Assembly (NCBI GenBank): GCA_030704615.1
Contig: CM060732.1
Span: forward strand, 71,155,053-71,219,052
DNA: 64,000 bases
Source: Takakia lepidozioides
Lineage: Eukaryota > Streptophyta > Takakiopsida > Takakiales > Takakiaceae
Reading direction: 5' to 3'
The notes below the pieces were generated by a model. The model was not told the origin of the DNA and did no database searches. It saw only the letters and a program-made list of their open reading frames with translations. The stretch's first letter is position 1. Each line of letters opens with the position of its first letter. Of the stretch, positions 11,557 through 22,307 are shown one piece after another. A program made the position numbers and the translations under genes.

Positions 11557-11835
11557 ATGCTACCATACGTGGTGGGGGCTATCGTCTTGGGGTTCGAGAG
11601 TTCACTTCACCCTGGTGACTATGTTTATGTGCAGCAAACTGCTCCAACGACCCTGGATGTGACTGCAGAATATGTTATTTTGAGGGTTCGAGAGGTATTG
11701 CCCTCAGGTGTCTTGATCTTGGAGGGTCGGGATGGCATGACTTGGAAGGACCATGTGCATAATTGCGCGCCATGTCACCTTCCGAATGTCGATGGCAGGA
11801 TTGATCCAAACCTGGCAGTGATACCGCAAGTTTGA
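11557..11835 (+). pseudogene. Post-integrase region of the gypsy element
   Basis: A 92-codon frame includes APTTLDVTAEYVILRVREV and LEGRDGMTWKDHVHNCAPCH. This is the barrel-like region that follows the gypsy integrase core, where many plant elements carry a chromodomain. Here it is followed instead by a PHD finger in another frame. I see no chromodomain aromatic cage. Confidence 0.65.
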
Positions 11836-11837
11836 GG

Positions 11838-11981
11838 TGCATGTTGTGTGGGTCTGCTAGAGGGCAAAACACCATGCTGGTGTGTGATCAATGCTCTAGA
11901 GGTTGGCATATGGGATGCTTGACTCCACCTCTTGAGATGGTTCCTAATGGGGATTGGTTATGTCCGCATTGCATTGGATAG
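11838..11981 (+). pseudogene. PHD finger at the C-terminus of the retrotransposon polyprotein
   Basis: One uninterrupted frame encodes CMLC, eleven residues, CDQC, four residues, His, two residues, Cys, fourteen residues, CPHC. This is exactly the C4HC3 cross-brace pattern of PHD fingers, including GWHMGCLTPPLE and the conserved Trp before the last Cys pair (GDWLCPHC). A stop follows two codons later. PHD fingers read histone H3 tails; here it may have guided integration or tethering to chromatin. It is one frameshift away from the post-integrase region, so the original fusion is inferred. Confidence 0.85.
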
Positions 11982-11984
11982 TGA

Positions 11985-12227
11985 GAGTGGATACAACCAT
12001 GGAAGGCTAACAAGAAATGCAAGGCCCAGCTACTAGGAGACCAACACACGAGATCCTGGCTCAAGTTCATATATTGCAAGACGACGACTAACGAGGGGGT
12101 TGCTCTTGTACCTGGCCTCTTGGTCTATAGAGTTTGAGTACAATAGGGACAGTGATAGAGGACTTAGTACGGCTGTGGCTATTACATCTTGTAGCTATCT
12201 GGAGTTAGAAGGACCTAACCACCAGCT
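11985..12227 (+). other. Non-coding stretch between PHD finger and polypurine tract
   Basis: This is sequence between the polyprotein stop and the G-rich tract. It shows no recognisable protein and probably represents the 3' untranslated part of the inner element. Confidence 0.4.
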
Positions 12228-12237
12228 AGGGGGGCGA
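12228..12237 (+). other. Polypurine-tract-like site
   Basis: AGGGGGGCGA lies directly before the TG start of the inferred 3' LTR. This is where plus-strand DNA synthesis is primed in LTR retroelements. Confidence 0.5.
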
Positions 12238-12238
12238 T

Positions 12239-12764
12239 TGTGGCAGATTACTTTATTGTGCATATATGTGTGGTGTGGTTTGGACAGCGATGTCGTTGTA
12301 TAGCGATACGTATGCGCACGACAGCTGTCAAATTAAATAAACACAGTGTGAAACTAACTAGAATAAATCTAGTTATTTGTATTTAACACTTGGAATTAGT
12401 TCAAGTGTTAAGTCAGGTGTCAAGTTTAGCTTGACACCTGAACCATCTCATCTTCACGAGCTCGTCAGTCGTGTGGCTCATCTCTCTCGATTTGAGCCTG
12501 CACGACCGAGCTCCCTCGTTGCTTAACATCTGAGTGTACTTATGAGGGAGAGTAGGATGTTGTGGGGTGGAGTCCCCATAGCTTGGGGTGCCCCTGGCTT
12601 GACTCTTATTTTAACGAGTGATCATATTGTATTTCGTGTTTTGTGTCAACAGCCAGTGTGAGTTTAGTTTACATATCATTGTGGCAGACTACTTTATTGT
12701 GCATATATGTGTGGTGTGGTTTGGACAACGATGTAGTTGTGTAGCGATACATATGCGCACGACA
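12239..12764 (+). repeat. Inferred 3' LTR with 85-bp direct repeats at both ends
   Basis: The segment starts TGTGGCAG after a G-rich tract and ends GCACGACA where protease sequence of the outer element begins, so it has TG...CA ends. The first 85 bp (12239-12323) and last 85 bp (12680-12764) are direct repeats with five differences. It could be one 526-bp LTR with internal redundancy, two tandem LTR pieces, or a small element with 85-bp terminal repeats. No second copy was found at the left end of the inner element. Confidence 0.55.
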
Positions 12765-12960
12765 CAAATCCCGAGCTGAAGAGGAACATCGAACGTCAAC
12801 CTCGTCGCCAATTGTGGTTCTCCTTTGGCAGAACACACTTCAATAGAGGCCCCCACATCACTTGTCGGGAGCCCCAGCTTTCGTGCCGTTGCCGGTATCA
12901 TGACGGAGTGCGACGCTCATGTGTCCACCAACACCGACACGTTAGTTCTGGAAATTATCC
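12765..12960 (-). pseudogene. Aspartic protease fragment of the outer gypsy element
   Basis: The minus strand reads SVLVDT, stop, ASHSVMIPATARKLGLPTSD. This is the pattern of a gypsy protease in which the Gly codon of Asp-Thr-Gly-Ala has become TGA (plus-strand 12917-12919). The fragment continues for about 45 residues and ends abruptly at 12765 at the inner LTR. Confidence 0.7.
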
Positions 12961-13129
12961 TACTCACAAATATTAACTGATTCCTTTAACGCAAGGCGGC
13001 CAGTCTCCTGATAAACTCACAAAAGCATTTGCTACTTGCAAAGTCTTGGCGACCACCGCTTCCACCAAGCGGCTGATGGAATCTTCGGACAGCTCCGAGT
13101 TCGCCCGAGTCATGTTCAATTGTCAGGGT

Positions 13130-14132
13130 TTCGCGCATTTCTTGGCCATGTGCCCGGGCTCCCCACAATTAAAGCACACTCCATCAAAGGTCGCCTTCTG
13201 TCCGCCATAAGCCGCCGCACGTGATTTTTCTTTCGTGGCACCGAGTGCCGCTTTGACGTGCGAAGGCCCTCCCTTCGATTTCCATGTGCCATTGGCGCCA
13301 CATGCCTATCCCACTTCTTTTCCGGTCGGAAGTGTCACCCCCCCCCCTCCGCCGGATCTTCTTGTGGTTCAGCTCCGTACGGCCTACTGGCCTTGTCGCG
13401 CCCCTAGGGACATCCGAAAAACATTCAGCCCTTTCAATTGCCTCGTTCAAAGTCTTAGGTGGCTTCTCCTCCAACTTCCGTATAGCCCATGGGGCCAGTC
13501 CCGCCACAAAGTTGAAGACCATTTTTGGTTCTGCCATATCCGCGACTTCGAGCAACAGCACATTGAAAACTGACATATCCCCCGAATGTCATCCGTTTGC
13601 TTCAAATACCTCATCTTGTCCCGAGCAAGCCAGGACACGTTCAGGGGCACAAACTGTCTTTTCATGAGTTCCTTGAACCCACTCCAGCTCAAGATTTCTG
13701 GGTTTGGACCTTGGTCGTGAAGGCGTTTCTGCCACCATTGTTGAGCATAGCCCCCCTCAAATAGGTGGGAGCCACTTCCACCCGATCCTCATCACTCAAC
13801 TTGGCCGCCCGAAAATACTAATCTAGCTCCAAAAGCTAGGTGTTGAGTGCCTTCTGATTTCGGACGCCCTCGAAAGTGTCGGGTTCCTTAGGCTTCACCT
13901 TAAATTTTGCCTTAGTGGAAGTGGCATTAGCCGCCTTCAATACGTCTTTCAACGTCCCGCCAAACTGCACCAACAACCCTTCCCAAAAGGCTGCTGGCAT
14001 AAGAGACATCTGTTGGTTTGGCAGAGCCTCTGGGAAGTCCTCGGGCTCCGACTCCCAAAATTCTTCCCGTTCTTGAGCGGCCTCACTTTTAGAAGCATGA
14101 ATTGCCTCCTCCAATTGCCCCTTCGGTGACAC
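13130..14132 (-). pseudogene. Gypsy Gag with zinc knuckle, frameshifted
   Basis: The minus strand starts with a charged N-terminal region (LEEAIHASKSEAAQEREEF), then KPKEPDTFEGV, YFRAAKLSDEDRVEVAPTYL, and the retrotransposon-gag core SWSGFKELMKRQFVPLN, ARDKMRYLKQ and, in another frame, FVAGLAPWAIRKLEEKPP with TLNEAIERAE. It ends in a CCHC zinc knuckle, CFNCGEPGHMAKKC (13135-13176), then a stop. Frames change at least twice and there are in-frame stops near 13835. Gag packages element RNA; this copy cannot. Confidence 0.8.
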
Positions 14133-14250
14133 GTCGCCCCCACCGGGCTCACAGGATCATCAGCTTTCGGGCCGTTTCCGCTTTCGCTTCCTTTGTCTTG
14201 CCCACCCCATGATGAGGCCAATCTCAAGGATGATCGCGTACTGAACTCTA

Positions 14251-14264
14251 AGCTCTGATACAAG
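14251..14264 (-). other. Primer binding site (initiator tRNA-Met)
   Basis: The minus strand reads CTTGTATCAGAGCT directly after the LTR end GCGACA. It matches the tRNA-iMet primer site TGGTATCAGAGC with one mismatch. This fixes the element's orientation and LTR boundary. Confidence 0.75.
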
Positions 14265-15009
14265 TGTCGCGCACCTCACTTCGGTAAGCTCCCCCTCAAG
14301 TCTTACTCTCTAAGTCATAGTTACTCGCTTTGATGCGCGCGCCTAACTCCCAAACTGGCCGCCGCGGGCCAACTCGGAGTTTCGGCTGCTCACCGGGACG
14401 TAACGGTCCCCCTTTTGCTCCTCCACAAGACCCTCGCTCACTTTGGGCCTAGTGGAAATTCCCTTTGGTTGTTGGCAGTCCGGAACAGCTCCCCACACTT
14501 TGGTCGCTTTCTGGCTCGCATGCTTACTCACTATTTTTTGGTCACCACGGGCTTGCACTGTTCCTCGGGGGTTACTACTCCTATATATACTTCTGTGACT
14601 GTCCGCGGGGGTTTCCACAAACAACCCAGTCATTTTATGGCGAACCACCACGAAGAACCCTCGATTCTCGTGATGAGTCGCGGTGAGTCTTGGCCCACCC
14701 ACCATGCCCCCATTGGACCGTGATGAGTCCCAAGACTCCCCACGATTCCCACCACAAGGTCTCCGCCCCATGGTGAGTCCTATGCCACCCCCACTAAGAC
14801 CCCCTAAGCTAAAACAACCACCCCTCGTGGATCCACCCCCACCGCCCCCGTGTGCAGGGGCTCCACCTAGTGAGCGCCTCCGCCTCCTTGAGTGCCTTGG
14901 GCACTCAAGGGTGCGTCAGCCCCCGTACCTATTGTTGCCACTGCCCCCCCACAGGGCAGCCCCTCTTTGTCCTCCGACCCCCCCTCCCTCAAGGCAAGGG
15001 GCTGCGACA
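14265..15009 (-). repeat. 5' LTR (745 bp) of the outer gypsy element
   Basis: The ends are TGTCGC and GCGACA (short inverted repeat). The inner end abuts the primer site. The last 155 bp on the plus strand match 1580-1738. The 5 bp outside (GTAGG, 15010-15014) are a candidate target duplication, but I could not find the partner copy. Confidence 0.8.
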
Positions 15010-15014
15010 GTAGG

Positions 15015-15289
15015 CCTCCCTTGGAAATTGGTTGTTGCTTCCCTGCCTCCCACCGTCGCAAGTCCAAAGAAGCATTTGCTGCACCCCTTGCTTTCCGTTT
15101 GATTTCCTCTGGCGCAAGCCCAAGCCTCTCAGCAGTGTACTCCGACAAAAGTAGATCAAAACTACAACTTGTATCGAGGAGCACCATTGCATCGCAAGCA
15201 TGATCTGTGGTGGTCACTTTGATACTAACGTACAAACTGCTCCCCTTATTAGTTTGACGGACTTTGAAGTTGTTGTCCTTTGCAAACAC
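15015..15289 (-). pseudogene. Retroelement aspartic protease fragment outside the LTR
   Basis: The minus strand reads SLYVSIKVTT, then MVLLDTSCSFDLLLSEYTAERLGLA (shown here with breaks at residues MVLLDTSC / SFDLLLSEYT / AERLGLA), a protease active-site region with DTS-Cys in place of DTGA. It ends at the LTR boundary at 15010, so the outer gypsy element appears to have inserted into yet another retroelement. The remaining open frame runs into LTR sequence and is not meaningful. Confidence 0.55.
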
Positions 15290-16790
15290 ACCATAGCCAT
15301 GAATTAAAGAAAACCTTAAGCATCAAGTAAGTGGCTCTCCCTCTGCATACACACCGGTCACTATGTGCTGAAGAGGATGAGAACGAGTAATAAAGTTGGT
15401 CATCAACACACCAGTCACTGATAAGAATCCACACAGTACGAAGAAGTGGAAATCATAAAGGTTCTGGGGCATTTGAACAACACTACCGAAATTACAAAAG
15501 AGGATCACGCACGACGGTCCCAAAATTCATTCAAACAGCTAGCAAATGGAACAAAAAGTAGCTAAGACACTACTGAATCTTCTAAACAAAGATGCGAAAC
15601 TTCACTAGTTCACAAGGTGAAGAACAAAAACCTTGATTCGCAGGCATGACAATGTCACTAGCTTCACAACATCACCCATATTACCACAAAACTTGAGAGA
15701 TACAAAGATCCAGTCTAAGCAAAATTGTTGATATTAATGAAGAGAAAGAGTACTGAACTGAAAGAGACTAATGCATAATGAACTTTATTTGTTAAGAATG
15801 TTGGTCATCCTCACTAAAGTAATCTCTATAATATCTAGATTAATATATGCTAAATAATACACAAATCAATCAACATAGGACATTTTCCACAATAGCTAGC
15901 CAAGGTCGTTCACTCTCGGAAAGGAAAATATGCGATTGACTCGAACCTATGTGCTCAATAGCTACTTCACTCTTATTCTGCTAAAAACATTTGCCCATTG
16001 GTGTTCCAAAAAGTGCCAAAGTCATGTTCTCTTTTAACATACTTGAAGAGAAATGACCGTACCCAACCAATTAGTAAATTCTAAAAGTTTATCAAAAGGA
16101 AAGTGGTGCCCCAAGGAAAAGGAAAAGGAGGATCTACATTCACCGTAATCACTTTTGAATTAAGGTTCTAAGACCACATAGTAGGAAACAAAGATTGATT
16201 ACCCATAAGACCACTCACTTGAAGTTGCATGCTCTAGGTTTTAGTTCTACCAAAATTGATTTCAAGCTCAAATTGAGCAATTTAGAAGAATACATTCTTT
16301 ACATATGTTTTGTCCTCCTCACATTGCATGTTCTAGTTATTTTCTTGTACCTTTTTTACTGTGGTTTGCTTCTCAGTCAACAAATCGTCTTGTTGTCTAC
16401 TCACATGTCTTGTTAAAATTTAATCTTTTTGTTTTGACGGCCGCGGCTCCACCTTTTAGACCCATAAGTAATACAAAAGGTCCATGGGTTACGGGAGAGT
16501 GGGACATACTTACAAAAAGATGAACTAGTGTTAGTGATGATGAGACAAGATCGGGAGAAGACAAGTTTATCGTTGGAAATAATTGAGGTAGACTGTCTAA
16601 TGTGGATCCAATTTCATGTGTGTTTCTTTTTTAAAAATGCTTTTAGATGTTACATCAAACATATTTTTATCCACGATATACTTTGCGGCCGACAAGATTT
16701 TTTTTTTTGTTGTTGTTTATATTTATGTTTTATTTTCAAAAAAACAGTAGGGGAGACCATAGTCGTAGGGGAATCGGCTTGGTTGGCTCT
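15290..16790. other. No recognised feature
   Basis: AT-rich sequence with short frames only. I recognise no gene or repeat family. Confidence 0.4.
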
Positions 16791-18405
16791 GTCCTTACTT
16801 CAAGGCCTTTTTGGACTCATTCATGTCTTCCTCGACCTTAGCCATCTTTACGACAGAAGGGCGCCCACCTTGGGAATGGCTCGTTTGGATCGTTTTTACC
16901 AGTGTTGGTCGGTTATCAAAGACCCACCCGGTTAATCACAGGTTATTTGCCAGGTAAGGGTAACTATAGCCGGAGGTTATAAGCATAAGAGAGAACTGTG
17001 GACACTGAACACCGCCGGTACTATACAGTTCTCAAATACCCGGTGAAACACCCTGAACCTGTGAATGAATAGCATCTAAAGACTGGAACCGACCCGGATA
17101 TTTTTGAAGTGTAGTGGAAAGTTCCCTCCCAAGAGCCTTCCGAAAATTGAGGGCCATAGACCGAGGGCGTAAATACCGTTTGTGGAAAATTCACAGGTAG
17201 GCATTCCTCGGTATTTACGCCGTGGAAAGGGTGCCCACTGCAATGCCAGCACACAACTTACACGTATCAAAATCTAATTAGTATAAAAAGAACAAGGAAA
17301 ACCAAAAAAAAAAACCTTACGGGTGCTTACACACGTAAGGGCTCGGGAACATCTTACACGCGTAAGGCATCACCTTACAGGTACGCTGGGATGTAAGGCA
17401 GGAAATTATGGGAATAAGGGGGTCTTCATTTACACTAAAATTTCTCGGGCAGGTTTTCATGTTGACGGAAGCGGTTATGGTAGCTATGCAAATAGTAGTT
17501 TTCTTTTGGTGTCCAAGGATCTATATTCAACACACTGATTTTAGACCCTGGGAGGTTCTTTGATTCAGCTACAAACCTCTGGACATAATCAAGAAGGTTA
17601 TGTGGATATATAACCACGGTTCTAAAAAAACCAAAGAACCAGAAAAAACTCATAACCGGGTTACATGGTTTTGAGATAACTAGCCTAAAAACCGTTAAAG
17701 ACCTGCCGGTCATTTGATGAAAACTGCCAGTTCTTTGAGGTTTTTACAATTAATTGGAGCCATTGGTTCTTTCCATAAAATATATGTGAAAAAACCAGAA
17801 TCAGGGGTTCTTTGATTTTAAGATTTTGTAAAATCTGGAACATGAGGTTATATTGAAAGAAATCATATAACTGTCCAACATTGGTTTTTGCACCTCGGCC
17901 ACTGTAGCAAGATGGGTTATGCAATAGCCGTTGGGGCCGATTTTGCCAAACTTTGATCATGCTTTAGTCAAGCTGTTCATTATCATTCTTGGGTGTAGAG
18001 TTAGAGGTAGCTCTTATTTTAAGCTCAATACCTCTCTCCTTAGGGATCCTGCCTCTTTAGTGAAGCTAAAATATTTGGATCGGCATGGCTGCCAATGTCA
18101 TCTCGCCTACTTTGGAGTTTATGGAAAAATTGGATATTTGCATAACTCTATGTCAGACGCTTTCTAGGATGTTGGCCTTGGGATGAAAGCAAAATGAGAC
18201 AACTTTGACTAAATGCATCTTGGTTTGCCAGAGGCGTCTTGAAGAGGGTATTCACGAGCCCCTCACTAAACTATCGTTTTTGGAAGCCAAAAACAACCTT
18301 AGAATCCTAACCAAGGACGAGATCAATTTCATGAAAATTCATGTGTGGATTAATTGGTGTGCTGAAGGAGAAAAAATGTCTAAGTTTTCCTTTGAACATT
18401 AAGGT
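16790..18405 (+). mobile_element. LINE remnant interrupted by about 1 kb of foreign sequence
   Basis: At 16840-16905 the plus strand encodes GMARLDRFY, the endonuclease block also seen as SMARLDRLYL in the LINE at 22.15 kb. From 17931 it resumes with ILPNFDHALVKL (the endonuclease SDH block), then GSSYFKLNTSLLRDP and, near 18350, INWCAEGEKMSKFSF, which matches the EN-RT linker of plant L1-type LINEs (compare YWATKGEKMNKYFF at 22.65 kb). The blocks that should be adjacent are separated by about 1 kb (16910-17925) of unrelated sequence. Stops are frequent. Confidence 0.6.
16910..17925. other. Roughly 1-kb insertion within the LINE remnant
   Basis: Sequence between the two LINE blocks, rich in AACCGG-like and GGTTCTTTG motifs and holding an A-rich run near 17310. 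Ends are not resolved: the flanks CGGTTATCAAAGACCC and, reversed, CGGCTATTGCATAACCC are only loosely similar, so terminal inverted repeats are not established. Confidence 0.35.
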
Positions 18406-18844
18406 GCGCCAAAGACGTTGGGCAGAGTCCATTACCTCGCTTTTAGGTGCAGATGAATCTCCAACCCCAAACTAATTTTTACGGAGGCATCAGCTTTTTC
18501 AAATCCCAGGCTGGCTGCTGAATCAACCTCACATGAAGCATTGGTATGCAACCTTCGAGTACTACATAGTATTGCGGCTAGGGTCCTTTCTGCAAACGCA
18601 CTTGCCCTGCAAGATGAACTCTCATATTTGAAACTTATCTCGGCTATGCTTGGCAAGGATGAAGCCTATGTTGGATTGTCTCCCAATCGAGTTGAAAACA
18701 AGTTTGCGTCAACCCATACTTGTTTTGCAGCAACCCCATATCTCTCCTATTATCTTTGCTACCTATTATACTGTTGAGCTCTCTGTCATGTTGCAATATA
18801 AACAATAAGAGAGGCTTGGGGTTGGTATTGCTGTTGTTTCTTAA
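18406..18844. other. No recognised feature
   Basis: I see no recognisable gene here. It may be further decayed LINE sequence. Confidence 0.3.
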
Positions 18845-19010
18845 GTTACCCTTGATTTTTTTTTCCTTTTGAAAAATGGGGACGGAGGCCCCTTTACTCA
18901 AATTAATTAAAAAATAACAGTCACAACAAGGTGGAAAAAATAACCACCTAGGGCGGCCGTAAAGGCTGACCGAGGGGAAAAATCCCCGGAACCTAAGCAA
19001 ACAAGCTAAA
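18845..19010 (-). repeat. Retroposon 3'-end-like repeat, copy 1
   Basis: A T-run on the plus strand is followed by GGACGGAGG, GAAAAAATAACC and GGCTGACC blocks. The same blocks, in the same order after a T-run, occur at 19978-20125. The T-run implies a poly(A)-tailed retroposon in minus orientation. The family is not identified. Confidence 0.5.
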
Positions 19011-19977
19011 TGAAAGGCACTCCATCTCACCTCCCTTGATTGTATTTGTCTTATGGCCCTGTTGAGGTTATTTTTTCCTCATGTGTCTATAATTTGAATC
19101 ACATGGCCACTGCCCCCCTTTCCAAAGTAATAAAAGAAAAATAAATAAATAAAATCTTGGACCTTTCTGATTGATTAGCCCTTTGATTATAAGTTATGCT
19201 GGCTATGGCCGGCATCTTCTCTTCTACATTGGAATGGGCAGGGCGCTAGCCTTTCTCTTCTACCCTGGAATGCAAGGCACTCCCCTTTATGAACTACATA
19301 AGGAGCTCCCCAGAGCTAATTCTGCCAAGCTGCAAGCGTGCCTTGGGTGAGTCCTTTATGGGCTGTTATGAGCCGAGGATCCCAGTTCCATTGAGTTCCC
19401 TGCAGCCACTGCCAATTCTGTATACAGAATCAGTAGTGGCACTTGGCGCCCTAATTTGTGCCATACTGTCATGGAAATAATCTGCCACTCCAGCCGGGGG
19501 GCAGTCCAACAGATTATTTTCCATACCAGCACTCCCCAATGGCAGTTACCTAATACTTAACGTGGAGGGTAAACACCCCTACAAGATGCTTCACCTGTTT
19601 GAGCCTTTTGCCTCGCGGGCATTAGCCCGAGTGGCGAATGCTATATTAATAGGTGAGGCACCGACTAGGGGTGCTTTACTCAATGTAAAGTATTTCTTAG
19701 AAATTTTCAGTTCCCCTTTGCCACATGGCAATATTTTTGATGGCTAGGTCCTTTCCGGGCCGTCTTTAGGGTACTCTTCGCATTATTGCAGTCGCAATGT
19801 GGAGATAAAAAAACTCTTCTAAAAGAAAAGAAAATACATGTGGAGAGTGGTTACAAAATGTAACCCACTGTCAGGGTGTAACGACACACTCCTGAGAGGA
19901 TACGGTTCAGGAGGGTTCCTTTACGCGTGGTAAGCACACACAAAATACAATAGGGATTTTGTGTGTGTGTGTGTGTG
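19011..19977. other. No gene; short GT microsatellite
   Basis: No recognised gene. A (GT)10-like microsatellite lies at about 19961-19981, directly before the second copy of the repeat described at 18845. Confidence 0.4.
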
Positions 19978-20125
19978 TGTTTTTTTAAAAAAAATTTAAA
20001 GAAGGACGGAGGTCTCAGAATTTTATAAATAAGGTGGATGTAAATATCCGGAGAAGTACATAGAGGAAAAAATAACCTCTAGAGCTGAGTGCCATAGAGG
20101 CTGACCAGGAGTATACCACTTCGTG
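19978..20125 (-). repeat. Retroposon 3'-end-like repeat, copy 2
   Basis: Shares the T-run and the GGACGGAGG, GAAAAAATAACC and GGCTGACC blocks with 18845-19010, with many differences between them. Confidence 0.5.
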
Positions 20126-20790
20126 ACTGAAAATTCTTTACGCATATAATTATAACATGCTGTATTACATTATTGTATTTAATACTCTAGAAAAAGGGCA
20201 GAATCGGACTCCACAAATCTGAACATGAATTGAATTGTGGGCTGTCACTCCCAGGTTTCCTTTACCAAAAAAAAAAAAAAAACATGAATTAGATATTCTG
20301 TTGGGGTAATATGTAGAGCATTTTCATTCGGGCCCTCTTCATTCTAGAGTGGAGCAGGAATTACTGTGGCCCAGGAATTAGAGTGGGGGGCTTATGTAGT
20401 AAGGCCACGTGTATTAAGGAATGAGATGAAGAGGTCCAAAAAAAGAAGGGAGGAATGCGAGATGTATTAAATTGGCCAAATTTAGATAGGGAGTCTTGTA
20501 GGGCTGACATATGTCCAGGACCTTCTATAAGGGTCCGAGGGTCGGCGGGCTTCCAGAAGGGTCCCACGGGAGCATGTATCAATTGCGAAATAGAGATTCA
20601 TGGTTATTACCAATACGGTAGTGGGATAGCTGGTTAGGCACTTGCTTGCCTAATAATTGTTTTTTGGGCCATTTGGCAGTTATGAGGCTTTTGAGAATTT
20701 TTTAAAATTAGGCACCTTGGATGTGTCAATTTTTCAAATTAGGCAACTAAAATTAATGATCACAAAATGAAACACGCTATTCAATGGATT
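20126..20790. other. No gene; A18 tract
   Basis: I see no recognised gene. An A-run of about 18 at 20265-20282 may mark the end of another small insertion. Confidence 0.4.
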
Positions 20791-21519
20791 CTCTATGATC
20801 TACGCCTTACTGGAATCAAATGCAGGGAAGCGTTCGGTTAATGATAATTACTCGGTTGGAGCCTCGGAGGATTCCATCGAATCGTGCCAGCAGGTCCAAC
20901 AGCACCAGGCGGCGGGCAAGGAGGTGGAGATGCCACCAGCTTCTAAAAGCAAAGCCAATCATGCCCCGTCAACACTCAACCAAGTTCACCCAACCCAGAC
21001 CCTGCCCCTGGACCCACAGGTAAGCCCCACGCCAGTCATAATCTTTATATTTACCACACATGTTAGAGATCTTCAACGCTGTCTGGTATTGTGCAGGAAA
21101 ACTCCAAGAAAGATGGGCAAGATAACTAAAGTGCTCCCCACTCTTTGGTGGAGTACTCAGATCCCCCAAATTGAAACCCTGGGACTGAACCCAGATCAAT
21201 ATCTATCGGACTCTATGACTCAGTCTATAGGAACCAACACTGGCCTTCAGTTACATGACCAAACAATTCCGCATCCTCCTCAAATACAATGGGTATGTCC
21301 GAATCAGTTTCGTCCTTTACCTGCATCATCAAACCAAGCTAAAACCCGTGTATTATTTATACAGATTCGAACAACCAGCCGCAGGGCCCCACCTAACATG
21401 ACTTGGGAAAAAACGCTCCTTCCCTCAGACAGAAGAGCAAAATTCTATTATTCCTCCTCAAGGCTATCAAATGAGAGTTCCACTCTGAGCCTATCCTCTC
21501 CATTTAATGTTACTTAAAA

Positions 21520-22298
21520 TCCATTCATGGAACATCAGAGGGATAGGGTCAGCACAGACTTCCCTCAAGAAAGCCAAGCTTAAAACCTGGCTTTCGCCGC
21601 TGTTACAGTAGGACTCTATTGTTCTTTTACAAGAACACAAGTTGGATATAACCAAAATATCGTCCCTGGGAGATCAGCTCTGGCCAGCCACACATAGCTT
21701 TTGGAAACCAATGGTGGAAGGCTCAAGAGGCGGTACAGCAATCCTGCCGGCGCCATCCTTGGCTGCATTGATCCAGAACGAGGAAGTTTGGTTTCAAGGG
21801 AGCCCAGTTCTTATCAATTTCAGTTCCAAACTCAACTGGAGTCATTGGAATTGTCAACCTAAATGCTCCAAACTCGTCCTTGGAACGCGAAGCTTTTTGG
21901 GCTTCCCTCCACTAAAAAATGAGTGTGCAGCCTTTGTTCAACAATGGGTCGTAATGGGTGATTTCAATATGGTGGAAAGCCCGCATGATAGGCTTGGAAA
22001 TGCCGCCCTTGGTCTAGGGGACAATGAGGCAGCGGCATGGCAAAGGATTAGAAACAACTTCTCGTTGTCTGAGGCCTCTAAGGCAAGACAAACCAGAACC
22101 CAGCCCTGTTTCACATGGACAAACAATAGAATAGGAGCTGATATCAGCATGGCCAGACTAGACAGGTTATACCTATCCCCTGGAATTATTACTGCTCGGG
22201 CAGTAATGCAGCCTCAGGAACCCATTTACAATGAGTTTGACCGTGCAAACATCTGCTGCCAGATAAACCTTCCAAAGTTGCCCAAACGAGGGAAATGA
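21520..22298 (+). pseudogene. LINE endonuclease (exonuclease-endonuclease-phosphatase fold)
   Basis: KIHSWNIRGIG opens the domain. It is followed by VLLQEHKL (metal-binding Glu), RGGTAILPAP, the WVVMGDFNMVESPHDRLG block with the catalytic Asp-Phe-Asn, and MARLDRLYLSP. The family nicks chromosomal DNA to start target-primed reverse transcription. One stop at 21609 breaks the frame, so it is not translated whole. The final SDH block is not evident. Confidence 0.85.
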
Positions 22299-22307
22299 TG
22301 GTTCAGA

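Larger units (their letters stand above)
4806..12764 (+). mobile_element. Decayed Ty3/gypsy LTR retrotransposon with DNA methyltransferase and PHD finger
   Basis: Domain order on the plus strand is: possible gag, aspartic protease (DSG at 6930), C5 cytosine methyltransferase (about 7620-8580), reverse transcriptase (about 9039-9820), RNase H (about 9960-10330), integrase (about 10680-11440), post-integrase region (to 11835), PHD finger (11838-11981), G-rich tract (12228-12237) and LTR (12239-12764). RT before RNase H before integrase is the Ty3/gypsy order. Every domain contains stops and frameshifts, so the copy is inactive. The right end abuts protease sequence of a minus-strand element, showing that this element inserted into the older one. 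The 5' LTR is not recognisable. Calling it a methyltransferase-bearing retrotransposon rests on motif reading, not on a search. Confidence 0.88.
12765..15009 (-). mobile_element. Minus-strand Ty3/gypsy element: LTR, primer site, gag, start of protease
   Basis: Read on the minus strand, the order is LTR (15009 to 14265), primer site (14264 to 14251), gag (14132 to about 13130) and protease start (about 12960 to 12765). The protease is cut off by the LTR of the plus-strand element. Gag contains several frameshifts and stops, and the protease active site carries a nonsense codon. The rest of its pol was not found, so it is either lost or lies outside this window's recognisable sequence. Confidence 0.8.
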
